NCBI GenBank assembly: GCA_964535315.1
Contig: CAZHTS010000074.1
Span: forward strand, 1-22,771
DNA from: CAZHTS01 sp964535315
Lineage (GTDB): Bacteria; Chloroflexota; Anaerolineae; Anaerolineales; Anaerolineaceae
Length of the DNA stretch: 22,771 nt
Direction: 5' to 3'
The notes below the pieces were generated by a model that searched no databases, had not been told where the DNA came from, and saw only the letters and a list, made by a program, of their open reading frames with translations. The translations under genes were made by a program, and so were the position numbers. Below are positions 15,277 to 22,664 of the stretch, piece by piece. Numbering within the stretch: the stretch's first letter is position 1; every line of letters begins with the position of its first letter.

Positions 15277-16275
15277 ATGGGTGGTCTGTTGGCATTGGTG
15301 GTCGCATTTGTCCTGAGTTTTGGTTTTGGCCTGTTATATGTCATCCTGTTGTATTGGATGGATCGGTTTGAGAAGGAGCCGAAGCTCCTGGTGACGGCCG
15401 TTTTCTTGTGGGGGGCGCTGGTCGCCACCATTGGCGCGGTGATCATCGAGCTGGTTTTTGACGTGGGGTTTGCGATTGTCAGCCCATCCGAGCTGATCCG
15501 CGGCTTGTTGGGGGCTTCGATAGGGGCCCCTCTGGCCGAAGAGGCGCTCAAATCGTTGGCGGTTCTGTTGGTCTTTCTGCTCTTTCGCAAAGAATTTGAT
15601 TCAATCCTGGATGGAATCATCTATGCCGGGGTGGTGGCTCTGGGCTTCGCCGCCACCGAAAATGTGTTATATCTGCTCGGCAATTATGTGGAGAACGGCT
15701 GGGGCGGGCTGTTTGTGCTGTTTTTCATTCGCATCATTCTCGGCGGGTGGGCCCACCCCCTCTACACCTCTTTCTGTGGCATGGGGCTGGCTATGGCGCG
15801 TATGAGCCGGAATATCGCCGTCAGAATTCTTGCACCCCTGGCCGGGCTGGCTGTCGGGATGTTCCTGCATGGTTTGAACAACGGCATCCTGGTGGTTGGG
15901 AACAGCCTGGGGGCGTTGGGAACCGTGACGGTGATCGAATGGGGCGGCTGGGTATTTGTCTTTGCGGTGATGCTGTGGGCGCAACGGCGTGAAAGTCAGT
16001 GGGCGAAAAAATATTTGCTGGAAGAATTGCAGCATAACGATATTTCGGCGGCGCAATATGCCACCGCCGCTTCGGCCTGGAAGCAATTCTGGCTGGGGGC
16101 ACAGGCCCTGTTCTCAGGCCGTTACCGCGCCACGAGCCGTTTTTATCAGGTGTGCGGCGAGCTGGTACACAAGAAGCATCAGGTTGCCACGTTAGGAGAT
16201 GAAGGCGGTTACACCGCCATTATCCAGAAGCTGCGTGACGAACTGGCGCACCTGGCGCCGGTTGCGCTGGCTTGA
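15277..16275 (+). CDS. PrsW-family intramembrane metalloprotease
   Basis: The 332-residue polytopic membrane protein carries the PrsW motifs. They are Glu88-Glu89 in APLAEEALK, Glu128 in DGIIYAGVV..FAATENVLY, His160 in GGWAHPLYTS and His198 in FLHGLNNG. The Glu and His residues form the probable metal site. About seven or eight helices cover residues 1-235, and a soluble tail of about 95 residues follows. PrsW of Bacillus cleaves the anti-sigma factor RsiW at site 1; other members have unknown substrates. No sigma or anti-sigma gene lies nearby. GGGGTGA precedes the start. The next membrane protein begins 16 bases downstream, so the two are probably co-transcribed. Confidence 0.9.
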   Translation: MGGLLALVVAFVLSFGFGLLYVILLYWMDRFEKEPKLLVTAVFLWGALVATIGAVIIELVFDVGFAIVSPSELIRGLLGASIGAPLAEEALKSLAVLLVFLLFRKEFDSILDGIIYAGVVALGFAATENVLYLLGNYVENGWGGLFVLFFIRIILGGWAHPLYTSFCGMGLAMARMSRNIAVRILAPLAGLAVGMFLHGLNNGILVVGNSLGALGTVTVIEWGGWVFVFAVMLWAQRRESQWAKKYLLEELQHNDISAAQYATAASAWKQFWLGAQALFSGRYRATSRFYQVCGELVHKKHQVATLGDEGGYTAIIQKLRDELAHLAPVALA

Positions 16276-16291
16276 ACCACGAGGAGAGCAG

Positions 16292-17689
16292 ATGAATACT
16301 CCATTACAGCGAGCGTTGAATATGCTGTGTCATCCGATCGTATTGGCGGCGGCAGGGGTGATGCTGTTGAACGACGCCTGGCTACGCTGGTACTGGCCCA
16401 ACGCATGGACGGGCAAACTGAGCGATGTCGCCTGGCTGGTGCTTGCGCCGGCCTGTCTGGCGCCCGGATTGGCTTTGTTATTGCCTCGCCGGCCGGGGTG
16501 GGTGGCGGGCCTGGCGTTGGCCCTTTCCGGCGGCTTCTTTGCGGCGTTTAAGGCGTTGCCGGCCGTACACGCGGTGGTGGTCGGGGTATTTCAGGGGGTG
16601 TCCGGCCTTTCGCCAGGTGTCTTACAAGACCCCGGTGATCTGGTGACGCTGCCGGCGCTGTTGTTGGCTGCCTGGGCATGGCAGAGCGCCCGGCCGCCGC
16701 GGCAGGGCGTCTCGATTTTGCGCTGGCTGCCGGTGCTGGGGGTGCCGCTGTTGCTGCTGGCGGACGCCAGCATGCCGAATTATGGCATTGCCTGTCTTAA
16801 GGCTGAGGGCAACACGCTGTATGCCGGCGGGGCGTACACGTTATACGAAAGCAGCGACGGCGGCAATACCTGGAGTGCTTCACAGCATTTCGTAGGAGAA
16901 GAATGTCGCCTGGGGCGCCAGGAGCCGTACGTCAGCGGCAACGCTGTCGGGCAATACCGGCTTACGCCGGGCAAAATGGTGGAGCGTTCGACCGACGGCG
17001 GGCAGACCTGGCAGCTGATCTATACGGCCGGCCAGCTGGTGCAGCCGCTGCAGATATACTATCAGCGCAATCACCCCGGAAACCCCGTAACCGGTCAGGC
17101 GCCGTTGGATTTACTGGTCGATCAGGGGAGCACGAAGGTGTTTTTGGCGATGGGGCACGAAGGGCTGTTGGTGTATGACCCTGCCTCGTCGCAATTCTCC
17201 CAGGTGGCGGTTGGCCCCTATGCCCCGGTGAAACTGACAGCCCCGGCGTTATGGGCAGACTTATTGAGTGGTGAATTCTTTCTGGCCGGGGTGGTCTGGC
17301 TGCTGGGGTTGGGCTTCTTAGGGCGTCATTTGTACCAGCGCACCGGGCTGCGCTGGCTGGTGTTGGCGGCTCCCCTATTGGGGTTCTTGATCTCTGTCAT
17401 TGCCTTTCCGCCCGCCCTGTCGACGGGGTACCTATCTGCCCCGGCGCAGATGTTGGTATTTTTGTTGGTGTTGATGTCCCTGCCCATTGGGATCGAGACG
17501 CTCGTTCGCTTTGTCCGGTATGGGCGCGCACAACTCCGCTTCAGCGTTGGGGGGGCGGCGTTGGCGGGCGCGGCGTTTTTGCTTCCGTACGGGTTATGGA
17601 TCATTCAGTTACTGCCCGCATACTGGATGGCGACCTGCCTGGCGTTTTTGCTGGTGGCAGCTGTCTTGTTTACTTTTGACCGCTATTAA
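16292..17689 (+). CDS. Polytopic membrane protein with extracytoplasmic Asp-box segment, unknown function
   Basis: I read this as 465 residues starting at ATG 16292, directly after GAGGAGAG. The frame is open back to 16199, but that would overlap the PrsW gene. About five helices occupy residues 13-160. A soluble stretch of about 180 residues follows, with two Asp-box (BNR) motifs, SSDGGNTW at 187-194 and STDGGQTW at 233-240. About four helices complete the C-terminus (about 345-465). Asp boxes mark beta-propeller blades in sialidases and related proteins; two boxes here suggest a partial or divergent propeller outside the cell. The N-terminal pattern HP..LLNDAWLR..WP..TGKLSD is, from memory, shared with uncharacterised bacterial membrane proteins. 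I cannot assign a function. It may be a partner or substrate of the adjacent protease. Confidence 0.85.
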   Translation: MNTPLQRALNMLCHPIVLAAAGVMLLNDAWLRWYWPNAWTGKLSDVAWLVLAPACLAPGLALLLPRRPGWVAGLALALSGGFFAAFKALPAVHAVVVGVFQGVSGLSPGVLQDPGDLVTLPALLLAAWAWQSARPPRQGVSILRWLPVLGVPLLLLADASMPNYGIACLKAEGNTLYAGGAYTLYESSDGGNTWSASQHFVGEECRLGRQEPYVSGNAVGQYRLTPGKMVERSTDGGQTWQLIYTAGQLVQPLQIYYQRNHPGNPVTGQAPLDLLVDQGSTKVFLAMGHEGLLVYDPASSQFSQVAVGPYAPVKLTAPALWADLLSGEFFLAGVVWLLGLGFLGRHLYQRTGLRWLVLAAPLLGFLISVIAFPPALSTGYLSAPAQMLVFLLVLMSLPIGIETLVRFVRYGRAQLRFSVGGAALAGAAFLLPYGLWIIQLLPAYWMATCLAFLLVAAVLFTFDRY

Positions 17690-17735
17690 ACAAACTGCGG
17701 GCCTCTCGCCCCGGTTGGGATGAGAAGCCCGCAGT
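17686..17735 (-). terminator. Terminator between the convergent membrane-protein and cytochrome c genes
   Basis: ACTGCGGGC (17694-17702) pairs perfectly with GCCCGCAGT (17727-17735), and TCTC/GAGA extends the stem inwards. On the minus strand the stem is followed by TTGTTTAA, so it suits the cytochrome c gene best. On the plus strand there is no T-run, and termination there is less certain. Confidence 0.8.
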
Positions 17736-17749
17736 CAGATTGGATGGAA

Positions 17750-18178
17750 TTATTTCAGCGTCTCCAGATGGCTGACCACTTTCCAGACCTCTTCATCCGT
17801 CAGAATGCCTTTCCAGGCGGGCATTGAAGAATTGAAGGGCGCCATCGAACCGCCCTCGCTGATGCGCCAGTGAGCATAGTCGGCGCCGGCAGATTGCACC
17901 AGCCCCACCAGTTTGGACGCGGGCGGTTTCAGGCTGGCGCCGGCAGGGCCGTCGCCCATGCCCTTGTCGCCGTGACAGGAGGCGCAATCGGTCTCGTAGA
18001 GGGTTTTGCCCGCCGCTGCGGCTTCGGCATTGCCGGCAAAGGGATTGGTCTTGCCCTTGTAATCCGCCGGTACCTCAGGCTTAGAACTCGCCGGTTTGGC
18101 ATCCCCGCCGCCGCAGGCTGATAGCAGCAGGGCGCTCAGTACCAGAATTACCAGAAGAATTGAAAAGGTTTTCTTCAT
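17750..18178 (-). CDS. Monoheme cytochrome c lipoprotein
   Basis: This 142-residue protein has a lipoprotein signal with lipobox LSAC (acylated Cys20 from the start used). A class I cytochrome c domain follows. Heme attaches at CASCHG in ETDCASCHGDKGMGDGP, and the axial Met is most likely in SSMPAWKG near the C-terminus. The C-terminal helix LTDEEVWKVVSHLETL is typical. It should shuttle electrons at the outer membrane surface of the cell, perhaps to or from a terminal oxidase or reductase not in the window. I choose ATG 18178 because GGAGAA sits six bases upstream; the ATG at 18190 lacks a ribosome site. It is divergent from the Rrf2 regulator, which may control it. Confidence 0.92.
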   Translation of the reverse strand: MKKTFSILLVILVLSALLLSACGGGDAKPASSKPEVPADYKGKTNPFAGNAEAAAAGKTLYETDCASCHGDKGMGDGPAGASLKPPASKLVGLVQSAGADYAHWRISEGGSMAPFNSSMPAWKGILTDEEVWKVVSHLETLK

Positions 18179-18224
18179 CGCATTCTCCATTTGAAGTTAT
18201 ATTTACCTGAAGCGCTTGAAAAAA

Positions 18225-18230
18225 ATTATA
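18225..18230 (-). promoter_or_regulatory. -10 element of the cytochrome c gene
   Basis: A perfect TATAAT lies about 46 bases before the chosen start codon. The -35 position carries only a poor match (TTTTAT near 18253-18248), which is compatible with a promoter that needs an activator. Confidence 0.5.
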
Positions 18231-18281
18231 TCCTTTTTCAAGGACGAATAAAAGGGCTTGCACCATCTTAGACCGGAAAAG

Positions 18282-18303
18282 TCAAGATTGGGATAATCTT
18301 TGA
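18282..18303. promoter_or_regulatory. Inverted repeat, candidate operator between divergent genes
   Basis: AAGATT and AATCTT form a perfect 6-bp inverted repeat around GGGAT. The outer bases TCA and TTGA extend it imperfectly. It lies roughly midway between the two divergent -10 elements, about 50 bases from each. A binding site for the adjacent Rrf2 regulator or for another redox regulator is plausible but unproven. There is no T-run, so a terminator is unlikely. Confidence 0.45.
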
Positions 18304-18353
18304 CTGATTTCATGATCTTTGTCACTTCTGCGCCCAAGACTTATCCTTTATTG

Positions 18354-18359
18354 TATAAT
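18354..18359 (+). promoter_or_regulatory. -10 element of the Rrf2 regulator gene
   Basis: A perfect TATAAT stands 28 bases before the start codon. No good -35 hexamer is seen upstream. Confidence 0.5.
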
Positions 18360-18387
18360 ACGAAAACTTTTACTTTAGAGGTGTAGA

Positions 18388-18861
18388 ATGTTTCGTATTA
18401 GCCGTCGTTTAGATTACGGGTTGCAATTGATGATTGCTCTGGCCGCGGACACAGAGAACCGCCCGCAGGCCACCGCCATGTTATCCAAGAAACTGGATAT
18501 TCCCTTACCGTTTATGCACCAGATCGGGCACACGCTCATGCAGGCCGGGATGGTCAAGGCTTCGCCGGGGCCACACGGTGGGCTGCGCCTCAACCGCCCG
18601 GCGGAAAGCATTACTGTGTTGCAGATCATTGAAATCCTGGAAGGGCCGGTGTGCATGAATTCCTGCCTGGAATGTGGCAGCAACTGCCCGCGCCAGAGTT
18701 CCTGCACGGCGCAGTATGTGTGGGGCGATTTGCAGAATCGCATCACTGAATACCTTTCCTCGATCCGTTTGAGTGATCTGAGCGCGGGCACATCCCGTCT
18801 GCCGCTGTACGGCCTGGGATTGGCCTCCGAGCGCGAGGAAGACGTACTCTCGGCGAGTTGA
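18388..18861 (+). CDS. Rrf2-family transcriptional regulator (IscR/NsrR type, probable Fe-S)
   Basis: The 157-residue protein begins with the Rrf2 winged helix-turn-helix (RRLDYGLQLMIALA, then PHGGLRLNRPAESITVLQIIEILEG). A cluster of five cysteines follows at 89, 93, 96, 100 and 106. Rrf2 sensors such as IscR, NsrR and RirA bind an Fe-S cluster through three cysteines in this region, and Streptomyces NsrR also uses an N-terminal Asp; Asp9 is at a comparable place. The spacing Cys93-x6-Cys100-x5-Cys106 is close to, but not identical with, these families, so I cannot say whether it senses NO, iron, Fe-S status or redox. Five cysteines are more than usual. AGAGGTG precedes the start. It is divergent from cytochrome c and convergent with the peroxiredoxin. 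Confidence 0.92.
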   Translation: MFRISRRLDYGLQLMIALAADTENRPQATAMLSKKLDIPLPFMHQIGHTLMQAGMVKASPGPHGGLRLNRPAESITVLQIIEILEGPVCMNSCLECGSNCPRQSSCTAQYVWGDLQNRITEYLSSIRLSDLSAGTSRLPLYGLGLASEREEDVLSAS

Positions 18862-18889
18862 ATTGGTGATTTTGTTGTGAGGATCGGTA

Positions 18890-19348
18890 TCAGCGCATAG
18901 CGGCCAGAATGGCAGCGCTGTGCCCGGCAGGTTTGACGTTTTCAAACACCTGCTGGATCGTGCCGTCGGCGGCGATCACAAAGGTGGTGCGCAGGACGCC
19001 GTCATACTCACGGCCCATGAACTTCTTGCGCCCCCAGACGCCGTAAAGCTCGCATACCTGGTGCTGCTCATCGGCCAGCAGCGGGAAAGGCAGTTGAAAT
19101 TTCTCTTTAAAACGGGCGTGCGCCCGCGGCTTATCCGGGCTGACCCCCAGAATGACCACGCCGGCCTGCTGGTATGCGCTGTAGTCGTCGCGAAAACCGC
19201 AGGCCTCCGTTGTGCAGCCGGGTGTGTCGTCTTTGGGGTAGAAGTACAGGATTACGGTCTGGCCGCGAAACTCGGACAGGCGGCGTAACTGGCCGGTTTC
19301 ATCCGGTAATGCAAAATCAGGCGCCGGGGTGTTGGTGGATAGCGGCAT
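18890..19348 (-). CDS. bcp: Thioredoxin-dependent peroxiredoxin, BCP/PrxQ type
   Basis: This 152-residue cytoplasmic enzyme reduces hydrogen peroxide and organic hydroperoxides. The peroxidatic Cys45 lies in DDTPGCTTEAC and the resolving Cys50 follows five residues later, the pattern of the PrxQ/BCP subgroup with an intramolecular disulfide. The N-terminal APDFALPDETG and later VILGVSPDKP segments agree. AAAGGAG lies about nine bases before the start. It follows the receiver-only gene by 38 bases with no terminator, so it may be the last gene of the moeA-containing operon. Confidence 0.95.
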   Translation of the reverse strand: MPLSTNTPAPDFALPDETGQLRRLSEFRGQTVILYFYPKDDTPGCTTEACGFRDDYSAYQQAGVVILGVSPDKPRAHARFKEKFQLPFPLLADEQHQVCELYGVWGRKKFMGREYDGVLRTTFVIAADGTIQQVFENVKPAGHSAAILAAMR

Positions 19349-19386
19349 GGCAGGTGCTCCTTTTGGCTAAAACGACAGGCAGGCAC

Positions 19387-19755
19387 TCAGGCCGACAGAT
19401 TTAACCCGCGCAGCGCTTTTTCCAGCGCCTCGATGGTGGCGGGCTTGATGATCACGCCGGCGGCCCCGCCCTGGCGGGCGCGTTCATACGTTTCGGGCTG
19501 GTCGTTGGAGGTGACGACGATGACCGGCATGCGCAGCAGGCGCGGCTCGCGGCGCATGTATGAAAGCACCTCGAAACCGTCTACGGTCGGTAGATTGATG
19601 TCCAAAAAAACGACATCCACCGGTTTGGCGATGAGGGAGAGGATGGCGGCGCGCGGGGTGAATTCCTGGCGGGGCTGGACGCCCAACAGGCGCAGCATGG
19701 TGCAGAGACTGTTGGACATCTGACGATTGTCTTCGATTACCAGTGCAGTGGTCAT
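19387..19755 (-). CDS. Receiver-only response regulator (CheY-like)
   Basis: The 122-residue protein is a single receiver domain. It has acidic Glu8-Asp9, phospho-acceptor Asp52 in VVFLDINLPTVDG, switch Thr82 and Lys104 in GVIIKPA. No output domain follows. Such proteins act through protein contacts or as phosphate relays. Its start codon is only three bases after the moeA-PBP stop, and its ribosome site (AGGA) lies inside that gene's end, which indicates coupled translation. No histidine kinase is adjacent; the kinases elsewhere in this window are possible but unproven partners. Confidence 0.94.
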   Translation of the reverse strand: MTTALVIEDNRQMSNSLCTMLRLLGVQPRQEFTPRAAILSLIAKPVDVVFLDINLPTVDGFEVLSYMRREPRLLRMPVIVVTSNDQPETYERARQGGAAGVIIKPATIEALEKALRGLNLSA

Positions 19756-19758
19756 AAG

Positions 19759-21741
19759 CTATCCTATCTCAGCAACAACCGTCCCCATTGGACGGATATC
19801 GTACCCCGGCATGGCGGCGATGGCCTGACGAAAACCAGGGTTTTGCATCAAATCCCAGAGCGGGTCCAGTAACGGGCCTTCCAGGGATGTTTTCGGAATG
19901 ACGAAATCATAACGTTCCTGGTAGAGTGGAATGAAATCCAGACCGAGGGCCTGCGCAGCCGCGGTGACGCCCAGGCCACAATCGGCCCGGCCCGAAGCCA
20001 CCGCTGCGGCCACTGCCAGGTGGGTGTACTCTTCTTGAGCATACCCTTTAATTTGTTCGTTGGCAATCCCCAGTTGGCCGAGATGGTAGTCGAGCAGGAC
20101 GCGCGTACCGGCGCCGCGCTGGCGATTGACGAAGCGCACGTCGGGGCGAACGAGGTCCTGTAGATCGTGGATTTGCTTGGGGTTGCCGGGCGCGACGAGC
20201 AGGCCCTGCTCGCGCCCGACCCAGGTCACCAGGCGGACGGGCAGCCCCGGCAGGTATTGCTGCACGGCGCTAAGGTTGTATTCACCGCTGGCGGGGTCGA
20301 GCAAATGAGCGCCGGCCAGGTGCGCCTCGCCGCGGCGCAGCGCCACCAGCCCGCCCTGGCTGCCCACGTTGGCCGAAACCAGGCGGCGTTGGTAGGCGCC
20401 CAGATATTGCGCCAACAAATCCAGCGTCATGTCGTGCGAGCCGATGGCGAAGATGGTGCGTTCGAGCTCGTTAGGGTTGCGGTAGAGGCGCAGACGTACT
20501 GTCGCGCCTGCATCGAGCCCCTGCACGCCCCGGGGGAGCACGGCGATGCCGTCGGCGTGCACCAGTGAGGTGATCACCCCGGCGCCGCGTGACAGCGGGG
20601 CCGCCAGCAGGCGGCTGCCCACCCGCCCGGCAACCATGCGCATGTAATCGTCGTCGCCGGCGGGGGAGGTTACTTTGCGGGTCAGGGTGGCGTCGATCTC
20701 AACCGGCTCAAGCGGAGAGCGCCCCAGCCAGCAGGCCAGCAGTGGCTCGACGAAGATTTCGCCGGTCAGGGCCGCCGAGACCGGATAGCCGGGGATGCCG
20801 ATAATCGGGACGTACTGCTCGGGGCGACCGGCGGCGGGGGTACGGCGGAGCATGCCGAGGATGACGGGGTGTCCGGGGCGTACGGCGACGCCGTGCACCA
20901 GCAATTCCCCCAGGTCGGCGACGATTTGAGCGGAGAAGTCTTCCGACCCGGCCGACGAACCGGCGTTGAGCAGCACCAGGTCGCTTTCGTCGGCGGCCTG
21001 CTGCACGCGCCGGCGAATCAGCGCATAGTCGTCGGGAGTGATCGGCCAGCGTTTGGGCTCGCCGCCCCAGTGCTTGATCTGCGCCGCCAGGACGATGGAG
21101 TTGTACTCAATGATGTCGCCGCGTTTGACTTCTTGCCCGAGGGCGATCAACTCGCTGCCGGTGGGCAGGATGGCGACGCGCGGCCGGCGGCTGACCGGCA
21201 GGCTGGTTTGCCCGCAGGCTGCCAGCGCGCCGAGATCGACCGGTCGCAGGATTTGCCCGGCGGGTAACACCAGTTGTGTGGCGACGATGTCTTCGCCCAG
21301 CGGGCGCACGTGGCTCCAGGGGGGCAGGGCGGCGCGCAGGCGGATGGCAAACGGCTGGCGCAATTGAGCGCAGGGCGTGCCGTCGGCGTTCAACGCTTCG
21401 GTGTTTTCAATTGGCACCACGGCGTTGGCCCATTCGGGCAGCGGGTCGCCGGTATCGACGTAGACGGCCTGCGTCTCCATCGCCAGCAGCACCGGGTGGG
21501 TGGGGCCGGCGTCCTGGGTATCTTCGGCGCGCAGGGCGAAGCCGTCCATGGCCGAAGCATGATAATGCGGCGAAGAAAGCCGCGCCCAAATCGGGCGCGC
21601 CAGAACGCGCCCCAGGGCGTTTTCATCCAGAGGAATCTCCTCGCTTTCCAGGATGCGCCACCGGTCAACTTGCTGTAAGGCCTGCCGAAAACGGGCCTGA
21701 GCTTCTGAGAGGGGGATGTCGTGTAGATAAACAGGGCTCAT
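19759..21741 (-). CDS. moeA: MoeA molybdopterin molybdotransferase fused to a PBP-like domain
   Basis: The first 430 or so residues of this 660-residue protein are MoeA. Signatures are HASAMDGFAL (61-70), ATGSELI-like LPTGSELI (192-199), the GSSAGSEDF loop (261-269, with Asp268 at the place of the catalytic Asp) and GIPGYPVSAAL (315-325). MoeA inserts molybdate or tungstate into adenylylated molybdopterin. Residues from about 430 form a domain of the periplasmic-binding-protein superfamily (PBP_like/LysR-substrate type), beginning FAIGSHDMTLDLLAQYL and containing RQRGAGTRVLLDYHL. There is no signal peptide, so the PBP part should be cytoplasmic and may bind the oxyanion or a cofactor intermediate; this is inferred. 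The fusion is known in archaea and some bacteria. No strong ribosome site is seen at 21741. The receiver gene follows by three bases. Confidence 0.93.
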   Translation of the reverse strand: MSPVYLHDIPLSEAQARFRQALQQVDRWRILESEEIPLDENALGRVLARPIWARLSSPHYHASAMDGFALRAEDTQDAGPTHPVLLAMETQAVYVDTGDPLPEWANAVVPIENTEALNADGTPCAQLRQPFAIRLRAALPPWSHVRPLGEDIVATQLVLPAGQILRPVDLGALAACGQTSLPVSRRPRVAILPTGSELIALGQEVKRGDIIEYNSIVLAAQIKHWGGEPKRWPITPDDYALIRRRVQQAADESDLVLLNAGSSAGSEDFSAQIVADLGELLVHGVAVRPGHPVILGMLRRTPAAGRPEQYVPIIGIPGYPVSAALTGEIFVEPLLACWLGRSPLEPVEIDATLTRKVTSPAGDDDYMRMVAGRVGSRLLAAPLSRGAGVITSLVHADGIAVLPRGVQGLDAGATVRLRLYRNPNELERTIFAIGSHDMTLDLLAQYLGAYQRRLVSANVGSQGGLVALRRGEAHLAGAHLLDPASGEYNLSAVQQYLPGLPVRLVTWVGREQGLLVAPGNPKQIHDLQDLVRPDVRFVNRQRGAGTRVLLDYHLGQLGIANEQIKGYAQEEYTHLAVAAAVASGRADCGLGVTAAAQALGLDFIPLYQERYDFVIPKTSLEGPLLDPLWDLMQNPGFRQAIAAMPGYDIRPMGTVVAEIG

Positions 21742-21782
21742 CAGGTTATCCCGAAAAAGGAGATTATCGTATGTATCTTATT

Positions 21783-22658
21783 TTAGCGCCAAGGCAAAAG
21801 TGCGGGGAAGTTTTCCAGGCTCAAATTGTAACGAATTTCGATGCGCTGCAGGTTGTACAGCCGGCGGGAAGCGTGTTCCCAGTCGCCGCCCAGCCCGACC
21901 GCCGAGGTATAGCCGCAATTCTTGACGGCGCTCATGGCGGTGGCGTTGATTTTACCGTAGGGGTAGGCGAAGGTATCCACCGGGACGCCCAGTTTTTGTT
22001 GGAGCACTTCTCGCGAACGGCAAATCTCGTTCCAGTGCAGGCGCTCCGAGCGAGTGACGTCTTGATGGGTCATACTGTGGCTGCCGATTTCCCAACCTGC
22101 TTTGACCAGTTGCCCCAACTGTTCGGCATTCATATAGGTCTGGCCGTCCATCTGGCTGGCGATTAAATACACGCTGGCGGTAAAGCCGTACTCGTTCAGG
22201 ATGGGAAAAGCCGTCTGGTAGACGGAGACGTCGCCGTCGTCAAAGGTCAGGATGACCGGTCGGGCGGGGAGCAGCTCGCCCTGTTCGAGGGCACGCGCCA
22301 GGCGGGCAACGCTGATCGTCTGGTAACCGTGGGTGTACAGCCATTCCATTTGCCGGCGAAATGCATCGGGGGCGACGTAGTAGGTCGGGTCGTCAGCCGG
22401 GGGCGCAATGTGATGATAGAGCAGGATGGGCGCCACAGCGCTGCCCGGCTCGCTCCAGACCGGTTCCAGGGTGGGGATGGGGGTAGGGGTGGCGGTCGGT
22501 GCGGGGGTGAGGGTTGCCGTGGGCGGCGGCGGGGTGGGGCTGGCGGTATACGTGGCTGTGGCCTCGGGCACCTGGGCGGCTGCCGCGGAACTACAGGCCG
22601 AAAGCAGGCCGGCAAGCAACAGGCAGGCGCTGGCGAAGATAAAAGAAATTGGGCGCAT
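21783..22658 (-). CDS. Polysaccharide deacetylase (NodB/CE4) lipoprotein
   Basis: The 291-residue surface enzyme has a lipoprotein signal with lipobox LLSAC (Cys22). A Pro/Thr-rich linker of about 40 residues follows (about 29-66). The NodB domain has motif 1 TFDDGD with Asp140-Asp141 and motif 2 HSMTH with His194 and His198, the metal-binding set of carbohydrate esterase family 4. A later FAYPYGKIN segment fits motif 3. It should remove N-acetyl groups from a cell-wall or exported polysaccharide; the substrate is unknown. The start is only six bases after the preceding moeA stop, with no clear ribosome site, so translation is probably coupled. The linker is GC-rich and of low complexity. Confidence 0.93.
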   Translation of the reverse strand: MRPISFIFASACLLLAGLLSACSSAAAAQVPEATATYTASPTPPPPTATLTPAPTATPTPIPTLEPVWSEPGSAVAPILLYHHIAPPADDPTYYVAPDAFRRQMEWLYTHGYQTISVARLARALEQGELLPARPVILTFDDGDVSVYQTAFPILNEYGFTASVYLIASQMDGQTYMNAEQLGQLVKAGWEIGSHSMTHQDVTRSERLHWNEICRSREVLQQKLGVPVDTFAYPYGKINATAMSAVKNCGYTSAVGLGGDWEHASRRLYNLQRIEIRYNLSLENFPALLPWR

Positions 22659-22664
22659 GATGGC

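Noticed and set aside
16199..16291. Upstream extension of the Asp-box membrane protein
   Set aside because: It would overlap the end of the PrsW gene by 77 bases, and a good ribosome site precedes ATG 16292.
21276..22166. 296-codon plus-strand open frame
   Set aside because: Antisense to the moeA-PBP and deacetylase genes; Arg/Gly-rich shadow coding without motifs.
22461..22574. Low-complexity stretch as a tandem DNA repeat
   Set aside because: It encodes the Pro/Thr-rich linker of the deacetylase lipoprotein; there is no exact repeat unit beyond the biased codons.
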